Source: Moorella humiferrea (GTDB taxonomy: Bacteria > Bacillota > DSM-521 > Neomoorellales > Neomoorellaceae). From it: a DNA stretch of 64,000 nucleotides. Positions 11,831 through 20,884 of this stretch are shown piece by piece (within the stretch, counting starts at the first letter, position 1; every line of letters begins with the position of its first letter). The position numbers were made by a program, and so were the translations under genes. Location of the stretch: NCBI RefSeq assembly GCF_039233145.1, contig NZ_CP136419.1, positions 62,001 through 126,000 on the forward strand. Reading direction: 5' to 3'. The notes beneath the pieces are model-generated. The model was not told where the DNA came from. It saw only the letters and a list, made by a program, of their open reading frames with translations, and did no database searches.

Positions 11831-12160
11831 ATGCGCGTACGTTATAAGTTGTGGTTGGAAGACGATGAACACGTTTTTGGCGAAGGGCTTTTTGAACTCC
11901 TCCAGGAAATCGAGCGAAGGGGTTCCATTAACCAGGCGGCCCGCAAACTAAAGATGTCCTACCGGCAGGCCTGGGGCCAGGTAAAGAAGGCGGAAGGGCG
12001 CCTGGGAGAAAAGCTGATTTATACAAGGGTGGGAGGTGAGACGGGCGGCGGCGCCGAACTGACTCCTGCTGGCAAGTGGTTTTTGCAGCGTTTCAGGCAG
12101 TTTAAATACGAGGCCGGAGAGGCCATCGAAGCGGCTTTTCAACGCTACTTTGGTTGTTAA
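11831..12160 (+). CDS. ModE-type HTH regulator, DNA-binding domain only
   Basis: A 109-residue protein consisting of the LysR/ModE-type winged helix-turn-helix (RGSINQAARKLKMSYRQAW, residues 30-48) and a wing (LIYTRVGGETGGGAELTPAGK). Full-length ModE carries C-terminal molbindin domains that bind oxyanions; these are absent, so it cannot sense molybdate or tungstate through them. It lies 58 bases upstream of the tungstate-binding protein gene, and short regulators of this type adjoin tungstate or molybdate transporters in many anaerobes. Sensing could depend on other residues or on another protein (inference). ATG at 11831 has AGGTGGGA upstream. Confidence 0.85.
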   Translation: MRVRYKLWLEDDEHVFGEGLFELLQEIERRGSINQAARKLKMSYRQAWGQVKKAEGRLGEKLIYTRVGGETGGGAELTPAGKWFLQRFRQFKYEAGEAIEAAFQRYFGC

Positions 12161-12180
12161 GGTTATTTTTTATACCGTCG

Positions 12181-12200
12181 TTATGCTAAATAAAACATAA
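12181..12200. repeat. Inverted repeat in the tupA leader
   Basis: TTATG and CATAA arms separated by 10 bases lie 19 bases before the tupA start, with partly matching outer bases (CG before the left arm). The spacing of about one and a half helical turns suits a dimeric winged-helix protein, so it is a candidate site for the neighbouring ModE-type regulator. Arms are short, so this could be chance. Confidence 0.35.
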
Positions 12201-12218
12201 TGAGAGAAGGAACGATGT

Positions 12219-13142
12219 ATGTATAAAAGTAAGAGACGTACCGTTGCTTTACTTATTTTTGCTTTTCTGCTGGCGGTTATAGCGGGCGGCTGCAGCCGAA
12301 ATGCTGGGCAGGGAAACAATCAGGCCGCTTCTACAGTTGGTGGAACCAGCGGAAAAGAATCGGCTCAAAAAAAAGAAATAATTCTGGCCACCACAACCAG
12401 CACAATGGATACCGGGCTGCTCGACGTCCTCATTCCTATGTTTGAGAAAAAAACCGGCTATATCGTTAAGCCCAATGCCGTAGGTACGGGACAGGCGCTG
12501 GCCATGGGTGAACAGGGCAATGCCGATGTCCTCCTCGTCCACGCTCCGGAGGCGGAAATGGAGCTAGTGGCAAAGGGGACGGTGATCAACCGTCGTCTGG
12601 TGATGCACAACGATTTCATTATCGTCGGGCCGCCGGAAGATCCGGCCGGGATTAGGGGGATTAAAAAGGCGGATGGGGCTTTTAAGCAGATTGCCGCCGG
12701 TAAGGCTCTATTTATTTCCCGGGGTGACGATTCTGGCACCCACAAAATGGAGAAAAAAATCTGGCAGAAGGCAGGCATAAAACCTGAAGGTAAATGGTAC
12801 CAGGAAGCCGGTTCCGGCATGGGGCAGACTTTAAATATCGCTTCCGAAAAGGGTGGCTATACCCTCACAGATCGTGGCACTTATCTCGCCCTGCAAAAAA
12901 ACCTTAAATTGGAGGTTATGGTGGAAGGGGACAGGGCTTTACTAAATATCTATCATGTTATGCAGGTCAACCCAGATAAATTTCCGGGTATAACCCTTAA
13001 CAGCGACGGGGCCCAGGCCTTCGTAGACTTTATGACCGATCCGGAGACTCAAAAAGTAATCGGCGACTTTGGCAGAGATAAATTCGGCCAGCCCCTTTTC
13101 TTCCCCGACGCAGGGAAAGACGAAGCTTCCTTGGGGCAATAA
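12219..13142 (+). CDS. tupA: Tungstate ABC transporter, substrate-binding lipoprotein TupA
   Basis: A 307-residue lipoprotein: basic start, hydrophobic segment, lipobox AGGC with Cys25, then a low-complexity linker. The mature part starts IILATTTSTMDTGLLDVL, the TupA/WtpA-type oxyanion pocket signature TTTS-x-DTGL, followed by NAVGTGQALAMGEQGNADV and SRGDDSGTHKMEKKIW, both conserved in TupA proteins. TupA selects tungstate over molybdate, which suits an acetogen with a tungsten formate dehydrogenase. ATG with GAGAGAAGGA upstream; it is first of a tight tupABC run (9 and 18 base gaps). Confidence 0.93.
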   Translation: MYKSKRRTVALLIFAFLLAVIAGGCSRNAGQGNNQAASTVGGTSGKESAQKKEIILATTTSTMDTGLLDVLIPMFEKKTGYIVKPNAVGTGQALAMGEQGNADVLLVHAPEAEMELVAKGTVINRRLVMHNDFIIVGPPEDPAGIRGIKKADGAFKQIAAGKALFISRGDDSGTHKMEKKIWQKAGIKPEGKWYQEAGSGMGQTLNIASEKGGYTLTDRGTYLALQKNLKLEVMVEGDRALLNIYHVMQVNPDKFPGITLNSDGAQAFVDFMTDPETQKVIGDFGRDKFGQPLFFPDAGKDEASLGQ

Positions 13143-13151
13143 GGGGGTAGA

Positions 13152-13874
13152 ATGGTGGAGGCAGTCTGGCGGGGCTTGGTACAGGCCTTCCGCCTTCTTT
13201 TTACCCTTGATCCCGAAGTCCTGGAAATAGTGTATTTAACCCTTAAGGTATGCGGATTGGCTACGGTTATCAGCGTGATTATAGGCGTACCTTTAGGTAT
13301 TTTTTTGGCTTTAAAGGAGTTTCCCGGGAGGCGGCTGGTGGTCAGCCTGGTCAATACCGGCATGGGCCTGCCGCCGGTAGTCGTCGGGCTGTGGGTTAGT
13401 TTTCTCCTCTGGCGCAGCGGCCCCCTGGGGCGGCTGGGCCTCATCTATACCCCGACGGCCATGGTAATTGCCCAGGCCTTCATTGCCACACCCATGGTTA
13501 CCGGCCTGTCCATGGCGGCCGTTCAGCAGCTGCCCGCCAAGCTCCAGGCCCAGATTATGGCGATGGGGGCCTCACCCTGGCAGCTTTACTGGACAATCAT
13601 CAGAGAGGCCCGCCTGGGCCTTCTGGCGGCCGTCATCGCCGGGTTCGGTGCCGTCGTCTCCGAGGTGGGGGCGGCTTCCATGGTCGGCGGTAACATTATG
13701 CACCACACGAGGGTCCTGACCACGGCTACGGTGATGGAGGTATCCAGGGGCCATTTCGATCTCGCCATGGCCCTGGGCTTTATCCTTCTTGGTCTGGCCT
13801 TTAGCATAACGGCCTTCCTTACCTTTCTTCAACAGAAGGCCCGCGGTGTACCCGGTAACGGGAGGGTTAAATAA
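13152..13874 (+). CDS. tupB: Tungstate ABC transporter permease TupB
   Basis: A 240-residue membrane protein with about five to six hydrophobic helices and the ABC permease EAA loop (QIMAMGASPWQLYWTIIREA), which docks on the ATPase. The short N-terminal amphipathic segment (FRLLFTLDPEVLEIVYLT) is characteristic of TupB/WtpB permeases. It starts 9 bases after tupA and belongs to the same transcript. Confidence 0.92.
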   Translation: MVEAVWRGLVQAFRLLFTLDPEVLEIVYLTLKVCGLATVISVIIGVPLGIFLALKEFPGRRLVVSLVNTGMGLPPVVVGLWVSFLLWRSGPLGRLGLIYTPTAMVIAQAFIATPMVTGLSMAAVQQLPAKLQAQIMAMGASPWQLYWTIIREARLGLLAAVIAGFGAVVSEVGAASMVGGNIMHHTRVLTTATVMEVSRGHFDLAMALGFILLGLAFSITAFLTFLQQKARGVPGNGRVK

Positions 13875-13892
13875 CATTTTTGGAGGGGTTCC

Positions 13893-14960
13893 ATGGGTAT
13901 CGAAATTAGACTGGAAGGGATACGCGTGCAGAAAGGCGGGCGCGAGGTCCTGGCGGTGGATGAACTGGTCGTTAGGGGCAGTGAGGTATGGGCATTGATC
14001 GGACCCAATGGAGCCGGCAAAAGCACCCTCCTCGAGGTTATGGCCCTGCTAGAAGAACCGGACAGGGGAAGGGTTTTTTATGATGGCCATAAAATTGATT
14101 ATCGCCGTGCCCTCTTCTGGCGGCGTAGAATGGCGGTAGTCTTTCAAGAAGCTTTATTGCTGGATACAACTGTATTTAATAACGTGGCTTTAGGCCTGCG
14201 GTTCCGGGGATATCCCCGGTCGGTTATCAAGGATAAGGTCGAACACTGGTTGGAGGTTTTCCGCATCGGCAATCTCGCCGACCGACCGGCGCGTTGCCTT
14301 TCCGGAGGCGAAGCCCAGCGGGTCAGCCTGGCCCGTGCCTTTGTTCTGGAACCCCAGGTCCTTTTTTTGGATGAACCCTTTGCCGCCCTGGATCTTCCCA
14401 CCAGGAGTTCCCTTATAGAAGAACTCCATTATATATTGAGGCAGACGGGCATTACGGCCGTTTTCGTTACCCATGATTTTACCGAGCTGCCCTTTTTGGC
14501 CGATCATGTGGCGGCCCTTCAGGGGGGGCGCATCATCCAGCGCGGTACTCCCGGCCATATCCTCCGCCGTCCGGCAAGCATTGAACTGGCCGGCCTCGTC
14601 GGTATAAGCAACATCCTTCCGGGTGAGGCCTGGTTGCAGGGGGGTACCGTCAGGGTGCGCCTGCAGGGAGGGGTAACCCTGTTGGCCGGTACGCGCTTAA
14701 ACGGGCGAGTGGTGGCCTGCCTGAGGCCGGAAGAAATAACCCTTCAAGCCCCCGATACTTCGGCGCCGGCGGCCAACGTCCTGCGGGGCTGTATAAGGCG
14801 TATAGTTCCCCGGGGTAGCCTCTGTCGCATTGAGCTGGACTGCGGCATCCCCCTGGTGGCTGAGACGGGAATCCATCAGCTGCGGCAGGAAGGCCTCACC
14901 CCGGGCAAAGAGGTTTTAGCCGCCTTTCCTCCTGATGCGGTGCATTTAATCCCGGCATAA
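13893..14960 (+). CDS. tupC: Tungstate ABC transporter ATP-binding protein TupC with MOP/TOBE domain
   Basis: A 355-residue ABC ATPase: Walker A GPNGAGKS near residue 36, Q-loop FQEALLLDTTVF, signature LSGGEAQR, Walker B VLFLDEPFAALD and the H-loop VTHDFTE. After residue 240 comes a C-terminal regulatory domain (VVACLRPEEITLQ) of the MOP/TOBE type. That domain binds oxyanions in ModC-type ATPases and may inhibit transport when the anion is plentiful. The N-terminal region GIRVQKGGREVLAVDEL is typical of TupC. ATG 13893 has TTGGAGGGG upstream. Confidence 0.92.
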   Translation: MGIEIRLEGIRVQKGGREVLAVDELVVRGSEVWALIGPNGAGKSTLLEVMALLEEPDRGRVFYDGHKIDYRRALFWRRRMAVVFQEALLLDTTVFNNVALGLRFRGYPRSVIKDKVEHWLEVFRIGNLADRPARCLSGGEAQRVSLARAFVLEPQVLFLDEPFAALDLPTRSSLIEELHYILRQTGITAVFVTHDFTELPFLADHVAALQGGRIIQRGTPGHILRRPASIELAGLVGISNILPGEAWLQGGTVRVRLQGGVTLLAGTRLNGRVVACLRPEEITLQAPDTSAPAANVLRGCIRRIVPRGSLCRIELDCGIPLVAETGIHQLRQEGLTPGKEVLAAFPPDAVHLIPA

Positions 14961-14978
14961 TTTTTTAATACCCTCTCC

Positions 14979-15008
14979 TTGTCGGTGTTAAATGATTTAA
15001 GTTATAAT
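14979..15008 (+). promoter_or_regulatory. Sigma-A promoter for the response regulator
   Basis: TTGTCG, 18-base spacer, TATAAT, 23 bases before the preferred GTG start. Transcription would begin near 15015, which argues against the upstream GTG at 15020. Confidence 0.65.
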
Positions 15009-15031
15009 AAGCGCTAAAGGTGGTGAAAGCG

Positions 15032-15712
15032 GTGCCGAAAATCCTGATCGTTGATGATGAACCGGCCATAGTGGAACTGGTAGCCTACAATTTGCAGCAG
15101 GCAGGTTTTACTACCGTTACGGCCGGCGACGGAGCGGAGGCCCTGGCCAAGGCAGAGACGGAAAAGCCCGACCTCATTATATTAGATGTTATGTTGCCGA
15201 AGGTCGACGGGTTTGAAGTATGCCGCAGCCTGAGGGCCCGCGGCAATACCCCTATTCTCATGCTTACGGCACGCCGGGAAGAGATCGATCGGGTTCTGGG
15301 GCTGGAGCTGGGGGCGGACGATTATCTTACCAAACCCTTTAGCCCCCGGGAGCTGGTGGCCCGGGTCCGCGCCATTTTGCGCCGGGCGGAAAGCAACATG
15401 CAGCAAAAGGAAGAAATAATCGCCGTGGACGACGTGGTAATTAATCCCGCCGGCCATGTAGTCACTGTTAAAGGGAAACCTGTAGACTTAACATTAAAGG
15501 AGTATCAGCTCCTGTATTTGCTGGCGGCCAATAGGGGCCGGGTATTCACCCGGGAGGCACTGCTGGAACGCCTGTGGGAGGGGGACTATTACGGCGATAT
15601 GCGAACAATCGATGTGCATATTCGCCATCTGCGGGAAAAAATAGAAGAAAACCCCAGCAACCCGCGGTATATCCTTACGGTTCGTGGGGTGGGGTACAAG
15701 TTTCGCGACTGA
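15032..15712 (+). CDS. OmpR/PhoB-family response regulator, orphan
   Basis: A 226-residue two-domain regulator. The receiver domain has the acidic pair IVDDEP, the phosphoacceptor Asp in DLIILDVMLP, the switch Thr in ILMLTARREE and the Lys in YLTKPFSP. The C-terminal winged helix carries LTLKEYQLLYLLAANRGRVFTREALLERLW and TIDVHIRHLREKIE, typical of PhoB/WalR/PhoP. GTG 15032 is chosen for GGTGG eight bases upstream. No histidine kinase gene follows; the next gene is convergent, so the kinase is elsewhere. The pstB-phoU pair 31 kb away hints at phosphate control, but that is speculation. Confidence 0.92.
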   Translation: MPKILIVDDEPAIVELVAYNLQQAGFTTVTAGDGAEALAKAETEKPDLIILDVMLPKVDGFEVCRSLRARGNTPILMLTARREEIDRVLGLELGADDYLTKPFSPRELVARVRAILRRAESNMQQKEEIIAVDDVVINPAGHVVTVKGKPVDLTLKEYQLLYLLAANRGRVFTREALLERLWEGDYYGDMRTIDVHIRHLREKIEENPSNPRYILTVRGVGYKFRD

Positions 15713-15715
15713 CGG

Positions 15716-15994
15716 TTAATCGTGGCGGGGCGATTCCTTGACCTTCATCAAGGCCTCGGTAAGGGCGCGGTAGATATCAGCCCGGTGCTGGGCTTCAAGC
15801 ATGGCCAGTTTGGAATAAATTTCTCCCTTTTCCCTGACCACATAGCGGGGCGGTAAATGATTCAAAGCCAGGGCTACGATATCATACCGGCAGGTATCGC
15901 AGCGGCAGGCTTCGGGATCCTGGGCGAGGACCTGATCCAACAGTTCCCAGACGCAGTCTTCCATATAGTTTTTTAAAAATATTTCCTTGGTCAT
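15716..15994 (-). CDS. comFB: ComFB family protein
   Basis: A 92-residue protein of the late-competence ComFB family: LKNYMEDCVWELLDQVLAQ, then the cysteine cluster CRCDTCRYDIVALALNHLPPRYV, then a helical tail. The paired cysteines (C-x-C-x2-C) suggest zinc binding. ATG at 15994 has GGAGG at correct spacing; GTG at 16003 lies within that site. ComFB proteins are widespread outside competent bacteria, and some bind cyclic dinucleotides, so a competence role should not be assumed. It converges with the response regulator, only 3 bases apart. Confidence 0.85.
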   Translation of the reverse strand: MTKEIFLKNYMEDCVWELLDQVLAQDPEACRCDTCRYDIVALALNHLPPRYVVREKGEIYSKLAMLEAQHRADIYRALTEALMKVKESPRHD

Positions 15995-16090
15995 TTTTTG
16001 CACCTCCAGGGCCTAAATATTCGCCCCGGTCGGCCGTTCTTCCTGCTTTTGTCCCGGAGGAAAATTAGTAATAAAAGGAGATGCCTTTTT

Positions 16091-16948
16091 TTGGATGCCC
16101 TTAAGGTGCGGGCTTATGGTAAAATAAATTTGACTCTTAAGGTTCTAGACCGCCGTCCCGACGGTTATCACAATTTAAGCACCATTTTTCAAAGCATCGC
16201 CCTCCAGGATACACTGGAGTTAAACCGAGAGGCGGAAGGCATCGCTATTGAAGTCAAAGGAGCTTCCCTGCCTACGGGGAAAGATAATTTGATTTACCGG
16301 GCGGCCGCCTTGCTTAAACGGCGATACGGTTTTTCAGGAATACGTATCATCCTTACAAAGAAAATTCCCATTGCGGCCGGCCTGGGAGGGGGCAGCAGTG
16401 ACGCTGCAGCCACGCTGGTGGGAATAAACTACCTTTTCAACCTGGGATTAACGCCGGGACAGCTGGTGCGGCTGGGAGCAGAGGTGGGAGCGGACGTCCC
16501 CTTTTGTGTGCTGGGCGGCACTGCCCTGGGTCGGGGCAGGGGTGATGAGTTAAGCCTGTTGCCGTCGCCGCCCCGGTTGTGGTTGGTACTGGTGAAGCCT
16601 TCCTTCGGGGTAAGCACCGCCGCGGTATACCGGCACTGGGATACCGATCCCCCCGGGGAGAATCCGGAACCTCCCAATGAAGGGAGGATCCTGGAGGCCA
16701 TAAAGGCGGGCGACCGGAAGCTGCTCATCGATTCCCTGGGTAACGACCTCGAAACAATAACCTGCCGTCTGTATCCGGAGGTAAAGGATATAAAATTAAA
16801 GCTTATGGAGGCCGGGGCGGAACGGGCCGTCATGTGCGGCAGCGGTCCCACGGTTTTCGGTGTGGCCCCCGATAAGGAGACGGCCCAACAGATCGCTGCC
16901 CGGCTGCGAAGGATTTACCCTCAAACAATAGTCACCTGCACCCTGTAA
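16091..16948 (+). CDS. ispE: 4-diphosphocytidyl-2-C-methyl-D-erythritol kinase
   Basis: A 285-residue GHMP kinase of the non-mevalonate isoprenoid pathway, phosphorylating CDP-ME at the 2-hydroxyl. Visible: the N-terminal AYGKINLTLKVLDRRPDGYHNL signature with catalytic Lys, the ATP loop KKIPIAAGLGGGSSDAAA, the ADVPFC motif with catalytic Asp, and the C-terminal GSGPTVFGV loop. TTG at 16091 fits AAAGGAG ten bases upstream; the longer frame to 15998 has no such site. The ispE-regulator-glmU arrangement resembles the ispE-purR-spoVG-glmU order of Bacillus. Confidence 0.95.
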   Translation: MDALKVRAYGKINLTLKVLDRRPDGYHNLSTIFQSIALQDTLELNREAEGIAIEVKGASLPTGKDNLIYRAAALLKRRYGFSGIRIILTKKIPIAAGLGGGSSDAAATLVGINYLFNLGLTPGQLVRLGAEVGADVPFCVLGGTALGRGRGDELSLLPSPPRLWLVLVKPSFGVSTAAVYRHWDTDPPGENPEPPNEGRILEAIKAGDRKLLIDSLGNDLETITCRLYPEVKDIKLKLMEAGAERAVMCGSGPTVFGVAPDKETAQQIAARLRRIYPQTIVTCTL

Positions 16949-17013
16949 GTAGGATATAACCCCGGGGACGAGGGGGTGTAAGCTTGATAAACGGCATTAA
17001 CAAGGGTGGTAGA

Positions 17014-17712
17014 ATGAAAAATATTCTTAACGGCAAGCTGGAAAATTACAAACCCTTACGGGAAATAGTATTTGAAACCCTGCGGGAGGCCATTATCAAC
17101 GGTCAGTTGAAGGCCGGGGAGAGACTGATGGAAGTTCAGCTGGCGGAAGAACTGGGCGTCAGCCGGACACCCGTCAGAGAGGCCATCCGCAAGCTGGAGC
17201 TGGAGGGTTTCGTTGTCATGCTCCCGCGCAAGGGAGCATATGTGGCGGATCTTTCCACCAAAGATATCGCCGATGTTTTTGAAATTCGGTCGGCGCTGGA
17301 ATCCCTGGCCGCCGCCCTGGCCTGCGAACGCATAACCGATGAAGAACTGGACGAGCTGGAACGCCTGTTGATAAAGGTGGCCGATTGCGTAGCCAAGGAC
17401 GATTTGGAAACCTTAATTGAAGTAGATACCCAATTTCACGACGTCTTGTACCGGGCCAGCCGCAATGACCGCCTGGTACAGATAATTAATAATTTGCGGG
17501 AACAAATCCAGCGTTTCCGCACCACTTCCCTGGGTACTCCCGGCCGTATGCGGGAAACCCTGGAAGAGCATAAGCAGCTGGTGGAAGCCATTACGGCCCG
17601 CAATGTAGAATTGGCCCGCCGTCTGGCCCTGGAACACATTGAAAATGCCGAAAACCGGATGATGGAAGCCATTAGGGAAGAAATGCGGTCCAGCAGCAAC
17701 CCACGAAAATAG
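17014..17712 (+). CDS. GntR/FadR-family regulator with FCD domain
   Basis: A 232-residue regulator: N-terminal winged HTH (LREAIINGQLKAGERLMEVQLAEELGVSRTPVREAIRK spans about 18-55) and a C-terminal FCD helical bundle with metal-ligand candidates D-x3-H in VDTQFHDVLYRAS and later His in LEEHKQLV and ALEHIENAE. FCD regulators usually respond to organic acids. It sits where purR is found in Bacillus and directly upstream of a nucleotidyltransferase and glmU. ATG at 17014 follows AAGGGTGG; TTG at 16984 behind AGGGGGTG is a real alternative (10 more residues). Confidence 0.88.
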   Translation: MKNILNGKLENYKPLREIVFETLREAIINGQLKAGERLMEVQLAEELGVSRTPVREAIRKLELEGFVVMLPRKGAYVADLSTKDIADVFEIRSALESLAAALACERITDEELDELERLLIKVADCVAKDDLETLIEVDTQFHDVLYRASRNDRLVQIINNLREQIQRFRTTSLGTPGRMRETLEEHKQLVEAITARNVELARRLALEHIENAENRMMEAIREEMRSSSNPRK

Positions 17713-17724
17713 GGGAGGATAATT

Positions 17725-18468
17725 TTGCAGGTAGATGCCATCGTCCTCGCGGGGGACCGGGAAGGCCGGGCCCTGTTACCTGTTGGTTCCCGACCCATGA
17801 TTCTCTGGGTGCTAGAAGCCCTTCAATATTCGGGTTGTATCCGTCGGTTAGTTGTATCGGGTCCCCAGGAGCTTACCGCAGTCCTTCCCGCGGGGGTGAC
17901 CCTCGTACCTGCCGGGAAGACGGCCGTGGAGAGCGCCCTGAACGGAGCCGCCCTTTTTCCTGATGCCGAGTGGCTGCTTCTGGTAACCGCCGACATTCCT
18001 CTTTTAAAACCGGAGGCCGTGCAGGATTTTTTGGAGCGCTGCCGCCGACGGAGGGCCGATTTTTATTATCCCATAGTCAGCCGCGAGCGCAATGAAGCAA
18101 GCTATCCCGGCGTTAAACGCACTTACGTCCGTCTACGAGATGGGATTTTTACCGGGGGAAACATGGTATTAATCCGGGCGGCGATTTTACCTGATTGCGC
18201 CAGGAAGAGCCAGGAACTGGTGAGGTTGCGTAAAAGCCCCCTTGCCTTAAGCCGCCTGGCGGGTTTGGGGTTTATCATAAAATTTTTAACCCGTCGCCTA
18301 ACCATAGCTGAGGCTGAAAAGGAGTTTTCCCGCCTGCTGGGTGCCAGGGGAGCGGCTATAATTTCCCCCCATCCGGAAATCGGCATCGACGTCGATAAAG
18401 AAAGCGATCTGCAGCTTGCCAGAAGGGTCTTAGGCAGTGGGCCGGCGACGTGCTCCACTAAAAAGTAA
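17725..18468 (+). CDS. MobA-like NTP transferase domain protein
   Basis: A 247-residue nucleotidyltransferase-fold protein: VDAIVLAGDREGRALLPVGSRPM is a degenerate form of the LAAGxGxRM-K NTP-binding loop, TADIPLLKP matches the metal-binding Asp motif, and GIDVDKESDLQLARR is the C-terminal IDVDTxEDL motif of MobA/GlmU-like enzymes. The loop differs from canonical MobA (no G-x-S-x-R-M-G), so MobA itself is unlikely. Close to glmU (24 bases), with a TTG start after GGGGAGG. The substrate is unknown. Confidence 0.75.
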   Translation: MQVDAIVLAGDREGRALLPVGSRPMILWVLEALQYSGCIRRLVVSGPQELTAVLPAGVTLVPAGKTAVESALNGAALFPDAEWLLLVTADIPLLKPEAVQDFLERCRRRRADFYYPIVSRERNEASYPGVKRTYVRLRDGIFTGGNMVLIRAAILPDCARKSQELVRLRKSPLALSRLAGLGFIIKFLTRRLTIAEAEKEFSRLLGARGAAIISPHPEIGIDVDKESDLQLARRVLGSGPATCSTKK

Positions 18469-18492
18469 GAACATGAAGGGGGAGGAGAGCCT

Positions 18493-19860
18493 ATGGCCGC
18501 AGTTGTTGCCGTTATCCTGGCCGCCGGCCAGGGAAAACGTATGCGTTCGCGCCTGCCCAAGGTCCTCCACAGGATAGCCGGACGCAGCCTGGTCGAGCAT
18601 GTCATGGCCGCTGCCGGAGAAGCGGGCGTTGAGGAGAACGTCATTGTCATTGGCCATGGCGCCGAAGAAATAAAGGCCGCCCTTGGTGCCGGGCAGAAAT
18701 ACGCCTTCCAGGAACGACAGCTGGGTACGGGTCATGCCCTGGCTCAAGCCCAGGGCGCCGTCGGAAATGCCAATGACATACTGGTCCTCTGCGGTGATAC
18801 CCCCCTAATCAGGGGGACGACCTTGAAAAAGCTCCTACACCATCATTTTGTCACCGGAGCGACTGCAACCCTTTTAACGGCGCGGTTGGCAAATCCCCAA
18901 GGGTACGGACGCATTGTTCGCGATGAGGAAGGAAGGGTAAAGGCCATTGTCGAAGAAAGGGACGCCGCTCCGGAGGAAAAAGCGATTAAGGAAATAAATA
19001 CGGGCATCTACTGTTTTAAGGCGGATTTTATCTGGCCTGCCCTGCAGCAATTAAAACCGGATAATGATCAAGGCGAATACTACCTTACTGATGTCGTAGC
19101 CCTGGCTCAAGCCCGGGGACTGTCAATAGAGGCGGTCACCGTTGAAGATGAAGAAGAAGTGCTGGGGGTAAACGATCGCGTCCAGCTGGCAGAAGCCGCG
19201 GCCATTTTGCGGCGACGGATAAATCAAGCCCATATGCAGGCCGGGGTAACTATTGTCGATCCGGCAACGACATATATCGACGTCACGGTAACAATTGAAA
19301 AGGATACAATTATTTATCCAGGAACCTTCCTGGAGGGGAATACTATTATCGGCGCCGGTTGTTTTCTGGGCCCCGGGACGACTATTAGGGACAGCCGGGT
19401 GGGCGAGGGCAGCACCATTAGCCATGCCGTAGTTCTGGAAAGCGTTATAGGCCCCGGCTGTCAGGTAGGTCCCTTTGCCTACCTGCGGCCGGGAACCGTT
19501 TTAGAAGCCGGCGTCAAGGTAGGTGATTTTGTCGAGATTAAAGCTTCACGGGTGGGCCGGGGCTCCAAGGTGCCGCACCTGACCTATTTGGGCGATGCCA
19601 CCGTGGGGAAGGAAGTAAACATCGGCGCCGGGACCATCACCTGCAATTATGACGGCAGCAAGAAATGGCCTACAGTAATTGAGGACGGAGTCTTTATCGG
19701 CAGCAACACCAACCTGGTCGCTCCGGTGAAGGTGGGTGCGGGGGCCGTTGTAGGTGCCGGTTCTACCATTACCGAAGATGTACCGCCCGGGGCATTGGCC
19801 CTGGCCCGGGAAAGACAAGTTAATTTGCCTTACAGGGGTAAAAAGATAGAGAAAAAATGA
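18493..19860 (+). CDS. glmU: Bifunctional UDP-GlcNAc pyrophosphorylase / GlcN-1-P acetyltransferase
   Basis: A 455-residue GlmU, making UDP-GlcNAc for peptidoglycan and teichoic acids. N-terminal uridyltransferase domain with [18 protein letters not shown] and CGDTPLI; linker; C-terminal left-handed beta-helix acetyltransferase with hexapeptide repeats from about 250 ([17 protein letters not shown]) and the active-site region [16 protein letters not shown]. Full length and all key motifs are intact. ATG 18493 after GGGGGAGGAG. Followed by prs, as in Bacillus. Confidence 0.97.
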   Translation: MAAVVAVILAAGQGKRMRSRLPKVLHRIAGRSLVEHVMAAAGEAGVEENVIVIGHGAEEIKAALGAGQKYAFQERQLGTGHALAQAQGAVGNANDILVLCGDTPLIRGTTLKKLLHHHFVTGATATLLTARLANPQGYGRIVRDEEGRVKAIVEERDAAPEEKAIKEINTGIYCFKADFIWPALQQLKPDNDQGEYYLTDVVALAQARGLSIEAVTVEDEEEVLGVNDRVQLAEAAAILRRRINQAHMQAGVTIVDPATTYIDVTVTIEKDTIIYPGTFLEGNTIIGAGCFLGPGTTIRDSRVGEGSTISHAVVLESVIGPGCQVGPFAYLRPGTVLEAGVKVGDFVEIKASRVGRGSKVPHLTYLGDATVGKEVNIGAGTITCNYDGSKKWPTVIEDGVFIGSNTNLVAPVKVGAGAVVGAGSTITEDVPPGALALARERQVNLPYRGKKIEKK

Positions 19861-19936
19861 AGGAAAAACGCCAATAAAGGCGAAGTAAAATACACGTTAA
19901 ACCCTTCCCCTGAATTTGGAGGTTATTTACAGTAAA

Positions 19937-20884
19937 ATGGAAACAGAGAGCGCACGGTTAAAAATTTTTAGCGGCAACGCTAACCCCGAGCTGGCCAGGG
20001 AGATCGGCGCCTACCTGGGAGTACCCCTTGGCGCGGCCAAGGTTAGCCGTTTCAGCGACGGTGAAATCAGCATTGCCATTGACGAAAGCGTCCGGGGGGA
20101 GGATGTTTTCGTCATTCAACCCACCTGTGAGCCCGTCAACGATAATCTAATGGAACTTTTAATTTTAATCGACGCATTGCGCCGCGCTTCGGCCTGGCGC
20201 ATTACCGCAGTGGTTCCCTATTACGGTTATGCCCGCCAGGAACGCAAAACCAGGGCGCGGGATCCCATTTCGGCCAAACTTGTCGCCAATTTAATTACCG
20301 CCGCCGGCGCCGACAGAGTCCTTACCATGGACCTCCATGCGGCGGCAATCCAGGGCTTTTTTGACATCCCCGTTGACCACCTGACGGCGGTGCCGATCCT
20401 GGCCGATTATTTCAATAGTAAAGGTTTTGATCGGGCCGTAGTCGTTTCCCCCGATCTTGGCGGTGTCACTAGGGCGCGGAATTTTGCCGAGCGCATCGGC
20501 GCCGAGATTGCTATTATCGATAAACGGCGGCCGGCTCCCAATGTGGCAGAAATCATGAACCTCATCGGTGACGTGAAAAATAAAACGGTCATCATGATTG
20601 ATGACCTCATCGACACCGCCGGGACCATCTGCCTGGGGGCAAAGGCTTTGCTGGAGCACGGGGCCAGGGCTGTCTACGCCTGCTGTACCCACCCCGTTTT
20701 ATCGGGACCGGCCCGGGAACGTCTGGCAGCTGCCCCTTTAGAAGAAGTAGTTGTCTGCAATACCATCCCCGTACCGGAAAACAAGGAAATCGAAAAGTTG
20801 CGCCGTCTATCGGTGGCCCCTTTACTCGGCGAAGCCATTATCCGCATCCACAAGGACCTGTCTGTGAGCAAACTTTTCGATTAG
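19937..20884 (+). CDS. prs: Ribose-phosphate pyrophosphokinase
   Basis: A 315-residue PRPP synthetase, converting ribose 5-phosphate and ATP to PRPP for nucleotide, histidine and NAD synthesis. Visible: [14 protein letters not shown] at the start, the flexible ATP loop [18 protein letters not shown], the catalytic region [12 protein letters not shown] and the PRPP-binding loop [16 protein letters not shown] 19937 gives the usual family length, though the GGAGG is rather far (14 bases); the frame opens at TTG 19916 overlapping that site. The stop overlaps the convergent PRC-barrel gene by 4 bases. Confidence 0.96.
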   Translation: METESARLKIFSGNANPELAREIGAYLGVPLGAAKVSRFSDGEISIAIDESVRGEDVFVIQPTCEPVNDNLMELLILIDALRRASAWRITAVVPYYGYARQERKTRARDPISAKLVANLITAAGADRVLTMDLHAAAIQGFFDIPVDHLTAVPILADYFNSKGFDRAVVVSPDLGGVTRARNFAERIGAEIAIIDKRRPAPNVAEIMNLIGDVKNKTVIMIDDLIDTAGTICLGAKALLEHGARAVYACCTHPVLSGPARERLAAAPLEEVVVCNTIPVPENKEIEKLRRLSVAPLLGEAIIRIHKDLSVSKLFD

